Source: Vulcanimicrobiota bacterium (GTDB taxonomy: Bacteria > Vulcanimicrobiota > Vulcanimicrobiia > Vulcanimicrobiales > Vulcanimicrobiaceae). Taken from it: a stretch of DNA of 22,022 nucleotides. Of this stretch, positions 9,899 to 16,588 are shown piece by piece. The translations under genes were made by a program, and so were the position numbers. Under the pieces are notes generated by a model. The model saw only the letters and a program-made list of their open reading frames with translations. It had not been told where the DNA came from and did not search any database. Within the stretch, counting starts at the first letter, position 1. Every line of letters begins with the position of its first letter. The stretch is taken from positions 1-22,022 of the forward strand of contig JACRTZ010000048.1 in NCBI GenBank assembly GCA_014304965.1. Reading direction: 5' to 3'.

Positions 9899-10785
9899 TG
9901 CCGCCGATTCCCGAATGGCTGCGCCTGCGCCGCGATAAGAGCGTCCAGCCCGAAGATGCATCGCTGTGGCAGAAGTGCCCCCGCTGCAACGAGATGCTCT
10001 ACCGCAAGGACGTGGCGGCGAATCAGTGGGTCTGCACCCGTTGCGGATATCATTTCCGAATGCACGCATACGACCGGATCAATGCACTCGTCGACGGTGA
10101 TTTCGTCGAAATCGGCACGGAGATTTTGCCCGGCGATCCGCTGGCGTGGACCGACAAGCGGCCGTATCCGGCCAAGCTCGAAGCCGATCGCGAAAAGTCG
10201 AAACTCACGGAGGCGGTCGTGACCGGATTTGCAACGCTGGACGGTTTTCCGGTCGCGCTCGGCGTCATGGATTTCAACTTTCGCGGCGGCACGATGGGCA
10301 CGGTCGTCGGTGAACGCATCGCCAATTTGCTCGAAGAGGCGCGGCGGCGGCGGCTGCCATGCATCATCTTCACCGCGAGCGGCGGCGCGCGCATGGAAGA
10401 AGGCATGCTCGCGTTGATGCAAATGGCGAAGACGACGCAAGCCGTCGAGCGCTTCATGGAGAACGGCAACCCGTTCATCACCGTCCTCACCGATCCGACC
10501 ACGGGCGGCGTTTCGGCATCGTTTGCATTCCAGGCCGACATCATCATCGCCGAAGCCAAAGCCGCAATCGGCTTTGCCGGGCGACGCGTGATCGAGCAAA
10601 CGATCCGGCAAAAGCTGCCCGAAAATTTTCAGACGGCCGAGTTCTTGCTCGAAAAGGGTCACATCGATATGGTCGTCGAGCGGCACGATCTGCGCGCGAC
10701 CCTCGTTCGCATGTTGGATTATGCGGTGGACCGCCGCCGCTTGACGCCGGCGCTCAAGGCCGTTCCGGAGTTCGCGCTGCAATGA
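9898..10785 (+). CDS. accD: Acetyl-CoA carboxylase carboxyltransferase subunit beta
   Basis: This 295-residue subunit is the beta half of the carboxyltransferase, which moves the carboxyl group from biotin to acetyl-CoA to form malonyl-CoA for fatty-acid synthesis. The N-terminal zinc ribbon is clear (CPRC at about 27-30 and CTRC at about 46-49). The crotonase-like core carries MDFNFRGGTMGTVVGERI, FTASGGARMEEGMLAL and TDPTTGGVSASFAF. Length and motif order are normal. It overlaps the glycosyltransferase gene by 1 nt and lies 10 nt before accA. The biotin carboxylase and carrier subunits (accC, accB) are not in the window. Confidence 0.97.
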   Translation: MPPIPEWLRLRRDKSVQPEDASLWQKCPRCNEMLYRKDVAANQWVCTRCGYHFRMHAYDRINALVDGDFVEIGTEILPGDPLAWTDKRPYPAKLEADREKSKLTEAVVTGFATLDGFPVALGVMDFNFRGGTMGTVVGERIANLLEEARRRRLPCIIFTASGGARMEEGMLALMQMAKTTQAVERFMENGNPFITVLTDPTTGGVSASFAFQADIIIAEAKAAIGFAGRRVIEQTIRQKLPENFQTAEFLLEKGHIDMVVERHDLRATLVRMLDYAVDRRRLTPALKAVPEFALQ

Positions 10786-10795
10786 CGGCGCGCGC

Positions 10796-11761
10796 ATGAA
10801 CGTGATCGTCGAGCGCGAGAAGAGTCTCGTCGAGCTCGAAGCGCGCCTGGCCCAATTGCGCGAGCGCGATACGGCAAGCGGCGAGCTGCGCGCCCTCGAA
10901 ACGAAGGTCGAGGAATTGCGCCGCGATATGTTCGGCCGGCTCTCTGCCTGGGAGCGCGTCAACATGGCGCGTCACCCCAAGCGGCCGCTGGCATCGGATT
11001 ATCTCGCCGCCCTCGACGCGTTCGACGAACTGCACGGCGACCGCCACTTTCGCGACGATCCGGCCCTGGCGGGCGGCTTCGCCAAACTCCGCGGCCGGCG
11101 CGTCATGGTGCTCGCGCAGCAAAAGGGTAGCGACACCAAAGAGAACGTGCGACGGAACTTCGGGATGGTCTCGCCCGAGGGATACCGAAAAGCAAAACGA
11201 TTGATGGAGCTTGCATCGCGCCTGCGGTTGCCGATCGTATCCTTTGTCGACACCTCCGGTGCCGACCCGGGCATCGGCTCTGAAGAGCGCGCGCAATCCG
11301 AAGCGATCGCGTCCTGCTTACTGGCGCTGACGCGAGCCGAGGTTCCGATCGTCGCGACGATCGTCGGCGAAGGCGGTTCAGGTGGGGCGCTTGCCATCGC
11401 GCTCGCCGACCATGTGATCATGGCGGAGAACGCCGTGTATTCGGTCGCTTCGCCCGAAGGATGCGCCGCGATTCTCTGGGGCGACGCGGCGCGCGCGCCG
11501 GAAGCCGCCGAACGTCTGCGTTTGACGAGTGCGGATCTGAACACGTTCGGGATCGTGGACGAAATCGTCGCCGAGCCCCTCGGCGGCGCACACCGCAACG
11601 GGCCGGCGTTCGTCCAGAAAATGCTCGACGCCGTGGACGGCGCGCTGTCTCGGCTCGACGGTCTTTCCGGCGAAACGCTGCGCGAAGCGCGGTACATGAA
11701 GTACCGCCGCATCGGGGCTTGGCGCGACGAAACGGGCGAGCGCGCGGTGGCCCTGCCGTGA
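10796..11761 (+). CDS. accA: Acetyl-CoA carboxylase carboxyltransferase subunit alpha
   Basis: This 321-residue alpha subunit partners AccD. It has an N-terminal helical segment (VELEARLAQLRE), the AWERVNMARHPKRP motif, and the catalytic core with GYRKAKRLMELASR, SFVDTSGADPGIGSEERAQ and IVGEGGSGGALAIALAD, all characteristic of AccA. The SVASPEGCAAILW stretch is also conserved. The accD-accA order is typical of many non-proteobacterial genomes and should help stoichiometric production. The final TGA overlaps the next GTG start in a GTGA. Confidence 0.97.
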   Translation: MNVIVEREKSLVELEARLAQLRERDTASGELRALETKVEELRRDMFGRLSAWERVNMARHPKRPLASDYLAALDAFDELHGDRHFRDDPALAGGFAKLRGRRVMVLAQQKGSDTKENVRRNFGMVSPEGYRKAKRLMELASRLRLPIVSFVDTSGADPGIGSEERAQSEAIASCLLALTRAEVPIVATIVGEGGSGGALAIALADHVIMAENAVYSVASPEGCAAILWGDAARAPEAAERLRLTSADLNTFGIVDEIVAEPLGGAHRNGPAFVQKMLDAVDGALSRLDGLSGETLREARYMKYRRIGAWRDETGERAVALP

Positions 11762-12075
11762 GAGGGCTGCGGATCGCCGGCCGGGTAACGATTGCCGCGA
11801 TCGGCCTCGTGGTCGTCGCTCTGATCGCGATTCAATACGAACGGATCGCCGCCCGCAACGTCGCTCTTTCGCAAAGTTTGGCATCCACGCGCGCCGAGGT
11901 GTCGGCCTTGCGCGAGAAACAGCGCCGCGCTCAGCGGCGGATCGACCGTCTCTCCGATCCGCGCGGGGCGGTGCCGGAAATTCACGATCGCCTGCGTTTC
12001 GTCGGGCCGCATGAGGAATTGATTTATCTCAAGGGTGCGCCGGCCGCGCCACCCGCGAAACCGGACGTGCCGTGA
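11758..12075 (+). CDS. FtsB/DivIC-like septum formation initiator protein
   Basis: This 105-residue single-pass membrane protein has a short basic N-terminus, one transmembrane segment (about residues 9-26), a coiled coil (about 28-66; ALREKQRRAQRRIDRL) and an ending (DRLRFVGPHEELIYLKG) that matches the FtsB/DivIC motif with its conserved VGPxE-(Y/V)L pattern. Such proteins form the FtsQ-FtsL-FtsB (DivIB-FtsL-DivIC) complex that activates septal peptidoglycan synthesis. The GTG at 11758 overlaps the accA stop (GTGA). An S1-like gene follows, as with divIC-yabR in Bacillus subtilis, and supports the call. The frame extends upstream inside accA, but that part is a shadow. Confidence 0.8.
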   Translation: MRGLRIAGRVTIAAIGLVVVALIAIQYERIAARNVALSQSLASTRAEVSALREKQRRAQRRIDRLSDPRGAVPEIHDRLRFVGPHEELIYLKGAPAAPPAKPDVP

Positions 12076-12461
12076 CGTCGCAAGGCGTCGTGATCAGCGT
12101 TCACCATTTCGGCGCTATGGCGCGGCTCGAAGACGGCACGCTCGCCGCCATCTCGCCCGGCGAACTGGCCGCCCACCGTCCGACCTTCGTGCGCAGCTTG
12201 CAGCGCCGCGAACTGCTCGCCTTCCATTTGGAACGCTCGGGAAAGCGGGCGGCGGTACGGCTGGCGGACGCTCCCCCGTCCACGCTGCCGCCGCCGTCGT
12301 CGCCCGGCTTCGGCGACGCGGTCTTCGAAGCGCGCATGAACGCCTACCTCAAGTCCACCGAGGAGTGGGCGCCGGCCGACCGTCCGCCGCCGGCCGAGCG
12401 TCATTTCATCCGGAAGAAGCGCCGCGCCGCGTTTTTCGAGGCGCGCTCTAAAGATTCGTAG
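12072..12461 (+). CDS. Small S1-like RNA-binding domain protein
   Basis: This is a 129-residue protein. Residues 4-60 read as a divergent OB-fold/S1 motif (GVVISVHHFGAMARLEDGTL, then AAISPGEL), which usually binds RNA. The rest is Pro-rich and basic (RKKRRAAFF) and looks disordered. It starts at GTG 12072, overlapping the FtsB-like stop (GTGA). The position right after the FtsB/DivIC-like gene mirrors yabR of Bacillus, an S1-domain protein, which is the main support besides the motif. No enzymatic function is suggested. Confidence 0.7.
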   Translation: MTSQGVVISVHHFGAMARLEDGTLAAISPGELAAHRPTFVRSLQRRELLAFHLERSGKRAAVRLADAPPSTLPPPSSPGFGDAVFEARMNAYLKSTEEWAPADRPPPAERHFIRKKRRAAFFEARSKDS

Positions 12462-12472
12462 AAGCCGACGGC

Positions 12473-13354
12473 GTGAAGGCGCCGCCGGAACTTCGGGTCG
12501 AGCCCGTCAACGTGCCGGGCTGTTTCGTGCGTATTCAGGGCACCTACGGCACGCTGCGGACGGCCGAGCAGCGCGTCGCCGACTTCATCTTGGCGCACGC
12601 CGAAGAGCTGATCTACCTGACGGTGACCGAGCTCGCCGAGCGCACGCAGACGAGCGAATCCACCGTCGTTCGCCTCTGTCAAAAGATCGGCTACAAGGGC
12701 TATCAAGAGTTCAAGATCATGCTGGCCCGCGATCTCGTCGGGCCGGCCGAGACGGTATACGAGCAGATCGCGCCCAGCGATTCGCTCGAGACGCTGAAAA
12801 CCAAGATCTTTCAAGCAAACGCGCAAGCGCTCAAAGACACGATCGAAGTGCTCTCCGACGCCGAGTTGTCGCGGGCAGTTGACGCGATCGCCGCCTGTCG
12901 TAAGGTGGAAGTGTACGGCATCGGCGGCAGCGCGCCGCTCGCGCTCGACGCGTACCATAAGTTCATGAAGCTCGGGATCACCGCGGTTTCGCTCAGCGAC
13001 AGCGACTTGATGGCGATGTCGTCCGCGCTCTTGACGCCGGCCGACGTCGCGCTCGGCATCTCGCACACCGGTGGGTCTCGCGACGTGTGCGACGCGATGG
13101 AGCACGCGCAGCGAGCCGGCGCGACCACGATCTGCATCACGCACCGGGCGACCTCGCCGATCACGAAGGTTTCCGACATCAAACTGTTCACGGCGGCGAA
13201 GGAGACCGCGTTCGGGTCTGACGCGACGTCCAGCCGCATCGCGCAGCTCTCGATCATCGACACGCTCTACGCGGCAATCGCGAATCGCGATTACGAGACG
13301 GCCTTCGCGCGGATCCAGAAAACGCGCGAAGCGTCGGCCGGAAAGCGCTATTAA
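12473..13354 (+). CDS. MurR/RpiR family transcriptional regulator (HTH plus SIS)
   Basis: This 293-residue regulator has an N-terminal RpiR-type helix-turn-helix (about 20-95; TVTELAERTQTSESTVVRLCQK, then GYKGYQEFKIMLARDL) and a SIS sugar-phosphate-binding domain (about 125-265; VYGIGGSAPLALDAYHKFMKLG, LGISHTGGSRDVCDAME). Family members sense phosphosugars and control sugar or cell-wall amino-sugar genes. The target here is unknown. The start is GTG 12473, 11 nt after the S1-like gene, so it is probably in the same transcript. Its TAA overlaps the likely ATT start of the next gene by 1 nt. Confidence 0.92.
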   Translation: MKAPPELRVEPVNVPGCFVRIQGTYGTLRTAEQRVADFILAHAEELIYLTVTELAERTQTSESTVVRLCQKIGYKGYQEFKIMLARDLVGPAETVYEQIAPSDSLETLKTKIFQANAQALKDTIEVLSDAELSRAVDAIAACRKVEVYGIGGSAPLALDAYHKFMKLGITAVSLSDSDLMAMSSALLTPADVALGISHTGGSRDVCDAMEHAQRAGATTICITHRATSPITKVSDIKLFTAAKETAFGSDATSSRIAQLSIIDTLYAAIANRDYETAFARIQKTREASAGKRY

Positions 13355-14279
13355 GCCACCGAGCCGGCCGCTCGCGGTCGTCTCGCTTGGAACGAATACG
13401 ACCCGGCTTTTGATCGCGCGTCCCGGCGGCGGCGGGACGCTCGAGCAACTCGAGCACGGCGCGATCGGAACGCGTTTGGGCGAAGGCCTGGCGGAAGGCG
13501 GTCCGCTCGGCGAGACCGCGATGGCCCGCACGCTCGAGGCGGTCGAAACGTTTGCCGCGCGCGTTCGGGTGCACGGCGCGCAGCCGTTCGCGATCGCGAC
13601 GAGCGCGATGCGGCGTGCGTCCAACGCCGCCGAATTTTCCGAACGCGTGCGAGCGCTCGTGGGAGCCGGCGTGCGCGTTCTCGATGGCGGCGAAGAAGGC
13701 GCGTGCAGTTTTCGCGGCGCCACGGCGAGCGCTCCTCGAGACGGGCGGCGCCGCGCCGTGCTGGACGTCGGCGGCGGCAGCACCGAATGTGCCGCAGGAC
13801 GCGACGGCGTGCTCGACCGCGCACGCTCGGTTGAGATCGGATCGGTGCGTCTGACGGAGCGCTTTCCGGATCTTGCGGGCAACGCTCCGGGCGAACGGGC
13901 ACGCGCCGCCGCGGCCGCGGCACGCCGGACGGCCGCGCAGATGCTGGCGTGGCTTGGGGATTACCGTCCGGTGGACGAGGTGCGCTGCGTTGCCGGAACG
14001 CCGTTGACCGTCGGCGCAATCGCGTTCGATTCGCACGTAGATCGCGTTTCCGGCCGCGAGCTTTCGCGCGCGGCGCTCGACGGCGTAATCGCCGATCTGC
14101 TCGAGCGCGATCTCGCCTCGCGCAAGGCCGTTCCGGGCATGCTCGCGCAGCGCGCCGACGTGCTGCCCGCGGGCGGCATCATCGTTTCCGAGGCATTGCG
14201 GCTCTTGGGCCGCGACTCGGCCCTGCTGGAAGCCGATGACCTGCTGTTAGGCTTTTTGCTCGGCGTGAAGAACGAGTAG
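13350..14279 (+). CDS. Ppx/GppA family phosphatase
   Basis: This is about 309 residues, the length of short Ppx/GppA exopolyphosphatase or pppGpp phosphatase proteins. Family motifs are SLGTNTTRLL (phosphate-1 loop), FAIATSAMRRASNAAEF, GEEGACSFRGA, LDVGGGSTECAAG (phosphate-2) and VAGTPLTVGAIAF. The phosphate-1 loop normally has an Asp (xDxGTNS), which here is Ser, so activity may be altered. No standard start codon lies close before this loop. The in-frame ATT at 13350, sharing a T with the upstream TAA, gives the expected N-terminus, whereas the next in-frame TTG at about 13410 would delete the loop. The C-terminus is 13 nt before tRNA-Leu. The substrate (polyphosphate or pppGpp) cannot be decided. 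Confidence 0.85.
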   Translation: MKPPSRPLAVVSLGTNTTRLLIARPGGGGTLEQLEHGAIGTRLGEGLAEGGPLGETAMARTLEAVETFAARVRVHGAQPFAIATSAMRRASNAAEFSERVRALVGAGVRVLDGGEEGACSFRGATASAPRDGRRRAVLDVGGGSTECAAGRDGVLDRARSVEIGSVRLTERFPDLAGNAPGERARAAAAAARRTAAQMLAWLGDYRPVDEVRCVAGTPLTVGAIAFDSHVDRVSGRELSRAALDGVIADLLERDLASRKAVPGMLAQRADVLPAGGIIVSEALRLLGRDSALLEADDLLLGFLLGVKNE

Positions 14280-14292
14280 CGGGCGCCCCAAC

Positions 14293-14586
14293 GGGATGAT
14301 GGTGGAATCGGTAGACACAGCAGACTTGGAACATGAGCCGGCGGCCCGGAAACGACCGCCGGGATGCGCTCAAATTCGGTGGACTCTCGCGCACGCGTGA
14401 CAACGCCGAGCCAAGCCCCTCTCCGAGGGGAAGGTGTAGAGACTGGACGGGCGCGGCCTAGAGTGTGAACGGCATACGGTCAAGGCACAGTCCAGACCAC
14501 AAACGCTTCAGGCGGTGGTGAAAACCATAGTGGTACGAAAATCTGCAGCCCGAAAGGGCGTCCGAGTTCGAGTCTCGGTCATCCCA
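14293..14586 (+). tRNA. tRNA-Leu(UAA) interrupted by a group I intron
   Basis: The 5' exon 14293-14327 and 3' exon 14538-14586 join to an 84-nt class II tRNA. The acceptor arms are GGGATGA/TCATCCC with discriminator A14586. The anticodon arm is GCAGA-CTTAAAA-TCTGC with anticodon TAA, the long variable arm is GCCC-GAAA-GGGC, and the T arm is CCGAG-TTCGAGT-CTCGG. CCA is not encoded. The exon junction falls after the first anticodon base (T|AA), the site used by the cyanobacterial and plastid tRNA-Leu(UAA) intron. Without removing the intron the tRNA does not fold. Confidence 0.95.
14328..14537 (+). other. Self-splicing group I intron in tRNA-Leu(UAA), 210 nt, no ORF
   Basis: The intron follows T34 of the exon and ends in G14537, as group I introns do. 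Segments match the cyanobacterial tRNA-Leu intron (subgroup IC3) from memory. An internal guide (ATGAGCC) pairs GAG with exon CTT and a U.G at the splice site. A strong P2 hairpin has arms CCGGCGG and CCGCCGG. TTCGG/CCGAG fits P4, a CCGAGCCAAGCC core strand follows, and GGTGTAGAGACTGGACGGG with CACAGTCC forms P7. CCCCT/AGGGG forms a P6 extension and GTGTG/CATAC lies in the P8 region. It encodes no homing endonuclease, so it is likely stably inherited. It could self-splice, but this is not shown by sequence alone. Confidence 0.92.
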
Positions 14587-14742
14587 AAGCCACACAAACG
14601 CGTACACTTGATTCAGAGATTCTGAGCAAAGCCGTCCTGCGGTCTGCGGCGTTACTTCGTGCTTCGTCGCATGCGCCGTATCGTGCGTTACTCGGTAGAT
14701 CCCGGACGATGGCACTTTCTCCCCGGGCTTATATTCGGTCAT
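14458..14742 (-). pseudogene. Truncated small protein gene running into the tRNA-Leu antisense strand
   Basis: From ATG 14742 the frame reads MTEYKPGEKVPSSGIYRV and then HD-x4-H-x3-HEVT. This is the conserved beginning of a small (about 65 residue) uncharacterised bacterial family, as I recall it, which normally continues into a CxxC motif. After about 14650 the similarity stops: no CxxC appears and the frame runs into the antisense of the tRNA from 14586, ending at 14458. It therefore looks like a 5' remnant cut off near the tRNA 3' end and not a functional gene. The family assignment rests on memory of similar sequences, and the last third is surely non-coding. Confidence 0.5.
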
Positions 14743-14778
14743 TTCGCACTGTTGCGCTGACAACGGTGATTTGGCGCC

Positions 14779-15351
14779 TTATTGCTTCGCGATGGAAAGA
14801 CTCTTGCCGCGACCGTTCACGACGGTGAGGGTTTGCCCGTCTGAAAAGATCGCAACGGGCGCGGATTCGAACGAAGGCGGCAGAGCGAATGTTTCGATCT
14901 TGAGTGTCGCAGGAGTAAGTCGAATGAGAAATGACGGCATGCGGACGATGGGCAGATCAAAGGGCGGGGTCGCGACTCCAAAGATCACATCTGGCATTAT
15001 TAATTGCGCCATCGTGATCTCGTCCGGCATTGCGTCCCATATAACATCGTCTACCTGCCTTCTCGGAATAACATATGGGATCGAAGGACTCTTCGTGGGC
15101 ACCCAACCTTGAACATCAGGAGATGCACGAGGCAGATTGACGCGGACAGGTGCCACACCGGCGCGTTCAACAACGGCAACGCCTTCTGCACTGAGAACTC
15201 CGACGCGAAACGGGTCAGCGAGAACCACATAGCGCCACGCAAGCAAGTTCGATCTCCCCTCGGGAGAGAGTCCCCGCGCGGTGACGGTCGGTGTTGCCGC
15301 GGCCATCCACGCGGCCGCGCCAGCGAGTAATTCGATCCTATTTATACGCAT
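14779..15351 (-). CDS. Exported protein of unknown function
   Basis: This 190-residue protein has a short basic N-terminus (MRINR) followed by a hydrophobic segment ending AAATPTVTARG, which looks like a signal peptide. The mature part is rich in beta-forming residues without a motif I recognise. The start is ATG 15351 with a weak AGG upstream. The gene lies 8 nt after the stop of a relic frame (15360-15485) and 36 nt before the truncated gene at 14742, all on the minus strand. The stretch is visibly less GC-rich than the flanking core genes, which suggests acquired DNA. No function is assigned. Confidence 0.6.
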   Translation of the reverse strand: MRINRIELLAGAAAWMAAATPTVTARGLSPEGRSNLLAWRYVVLADPFRVGVLSAEGVAVVERAGVAPVRVNLPRASPDVQGWVPTKSPSIPYVIPRRQVDDVIWDAMPDEITMAQLIMPDVIFGVATPPFDLPIVRMPSFLIRLTPATLKIETFALPPSFESAPVAIFSDGQTLTVVNGRGKSLSIAKQ

Positions 15352-15359
15352 GAGAATAC

Positions 15360-15485
15360 CTACTGCGGCAAGGGAACGTCGTCCCAGGCGAGGTTGAATC
15401 CGTCGAGATTATAGTAGTCTACACCGTTCCCATCAGTCAGACTCAACGTGCGGCGTGCTGCACGGTCATCGGCAGAAGTTCGGTC
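15360..15485 (-). pseudogene. Relic reading frame in-frame after the FkbM stop codon
   Basis: Directly after the TAA of the FkbM gene the same frame continues for 41 codons before a TAG, ending LTDGNGVDYYNLDGFNLAWD and then DVPLPQ. The composition (Asp, Gly, Asn, aromatic) looks like a protein C-terminus and not chance high-GC translation. The next gene starts 8 nt after its TAG, as if the two once formed an operon. I read it as the 3' end of a gene whose 5' part was replaced by the FkbM gene. A short independent ORF from an internal TTG is possible. Confidence 0.35.
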
Positions 15486-16274
15486 TTAAGGCAGGAAAAT
15501 CACGTTCGTCGGGACGGTTGACGAGAAGGTCGCGATCTCGTCACCCGGCGTTCCGTCGGCGCGCAGGTGCAAGCAGCGGTAACCGAGTTCGCGCAGTTGC
15601 GCGATGAGATCGTTCGCGCCGCATCCTGAGACGGCGCGAAGCTGCGTTTCGTGCAGTTCGGAGAGGATCGCCGGCCGGTCGCGCTCGAGCGTCCGGCGGG
15701 CGCCGTTGACGACGCGCGACTCGGCACCTTCGACGTCCATCTTGATGAACGCGCAGCGGCGTTCTCCGAGGACGTCGTCGAGCGGGACGCACGGCACCCG
15801 CTCGTCGGTCTGGAAAATCTCGGGCGTCGCGCTGCGCGCGAGGTGCGCGCCGCCGAAGTTTGCCGTCCGCGGGGCGTGGCGAAGCACGGCCTCTTCCGCG
15901 CAGTCGGAAAGCGCCTCGCGCCGCACTTCGACGCGTTCGCTGAAACCGTTTTCCGCGACACTTGCCGACAGCGCGTCCCCAAGATAGCCTAACGGCTCGA
16001 ACGCGAGCACCCGTCCGGCCGGCCCGACGAGCTTCGCCATATGCAAGGCGTGAAATCCAAGATTCGCGCCGACGTCCACGGCCAGATCGCCCTCACGGAC
16101 GGTGTGCTCGATGAAGCGCGCCTCGGCGAGCTCGTAGGCATCCACCAGCACCGGGCGCGCGATCGCGAGATCGTCGAGCGACACCCAGAGCCGATAGCCG
16201 AACGCGGTCTCCTTGATGACCCACGAACTGCGATCGAACCGGTGAAAATCGTGCGGCAAGATCTGCTCGCGCAT
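15486..16274 (-). CDS. FkbM family SAM-dependent methyltransferase
   Basis: This is a 262-residue class I methyltransferase. The SAM-binding motif I is LAVDVGANLGFHALHMAKL, followed by the acidic loop end GRVLAFEP and the FkbM hallmark IKMDVEGAESRVVNGARRTL. FkbM-type enzymes O-methylate sugars or small natural products, and many act on surface glycans. The substrate here is unknown. The start at ATG 16274 is preferred. A TTG at 16316 would add a basic amphipathic N-terminus, and the open frame to 16478 is Arg-rich shadow. It is transcribed away from the degenerate signalling module and towards the tRNA. Confidence 0.85.
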   Translation of the reverse strand: MREQILPHDFHRFDRSSWVIKETAFGYRLWVSLDDLAIARPVLVDAYELAEARFIEHTVREGDLAVDVGANLGFHALHMAKLVGPAGRVLAFEPLGYLGDALSASVAENGFSERVEVRREALSDCAEEAVLRHAPRTANFGGAHLARSATPEIFQTDERVPCVPLDDVLGERRCAFIKMDVEGAESRVVNGARRTLERDRPAILSELHETQLRAVSGCGANDLIAQLRELGYRCLHLRADGTPGDEIATFSSTVPTNVIFLP

Positions 16275-16404
16275 GAGAACCCACCGCGCGAGCCGCCGGA
16301 ATGCGCGACCGAACAAGACAGGCGTAGTTGGGGCTCGCGCGAGTCGTCCCTGCCGCGTTCCCCGATGCCACGGCGGTCGTGGTGACCGCGACGAGTGTCC
16401 CCCG

Positions 16405-16450
16405 TCACACGCATTTGATAGTAATGTACGGTAAGATCGACCTAATTCCC
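16405..16450 (-). promoter_or_regulatory. AT-rich divergent intergenic segment, possible FkbM promoter
   Basis: This is a short AT-rich patch in otherwise GC-rich DNA. On the minus strand TTAGGT and TACTAT are 16 nt apart, a poor match to sigma70 boxes. It lies in the divergent gap upstream of the FkbM gene. Weak evidence. Confidence 0.3.
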
Positions 16451-16476
16451 GAGCGCAGTTCTCACGGAGGAGACGC

Positions 16477-16563
16477 ATGCGTTATACAGGATCGACCACG
16501 TCTGTAGTTCCCCGGCCCTCGACCGCCGGCTGCCGCATTCCCTACCGCTCGAAAGCGCGCTAG
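16477..16563 (+). CDS. 28-residue ORF with strong RBS upstream of the degenerate NTPase-TPR gene (leader peptide or N-terminal relic)
   Basis: A GGAGG (16466-16470) lies 6 nt before ATG 16477, one of the best RBSs in the window. The ORF encodes MRYTGSTTSVVPRPSTAG and ten more residues, including one Cys, and ends at TAG 16563, 25 nt before the next ATG. STAND proteins usually begin with a segment containing a Pro-Arg/Arg-Pro motif about 30 residues before the P-loop. The TSVVPRP stretch sits where this would be in the ancestral gene. It may therefore be the cut-off N-terminus of the paralog. Alternatively it is a short leader ORF that helps translation restart downstream. Confidence 0.45.
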   Translation: MRYTGSTTSVVPRPSTAGCRIPYRSKAR

Positions 16564-16588
16564 GTTTTTCGGTACATCGGCGACTTTG

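Noticed and set aside
12401..13882. 493-codon minus-strand ORF across the RpiR and Ppx genes
   Set aside because: Low-complexity Arg/Ala translation opposite two well-supported genes.
14613..14625. TCAGA-GAT-TCTGA hairpin after tRNA-Leu as terminator
   Set aside because: It is only 5 bp with a 3-nt loop and no T run, so it is too weak to call.
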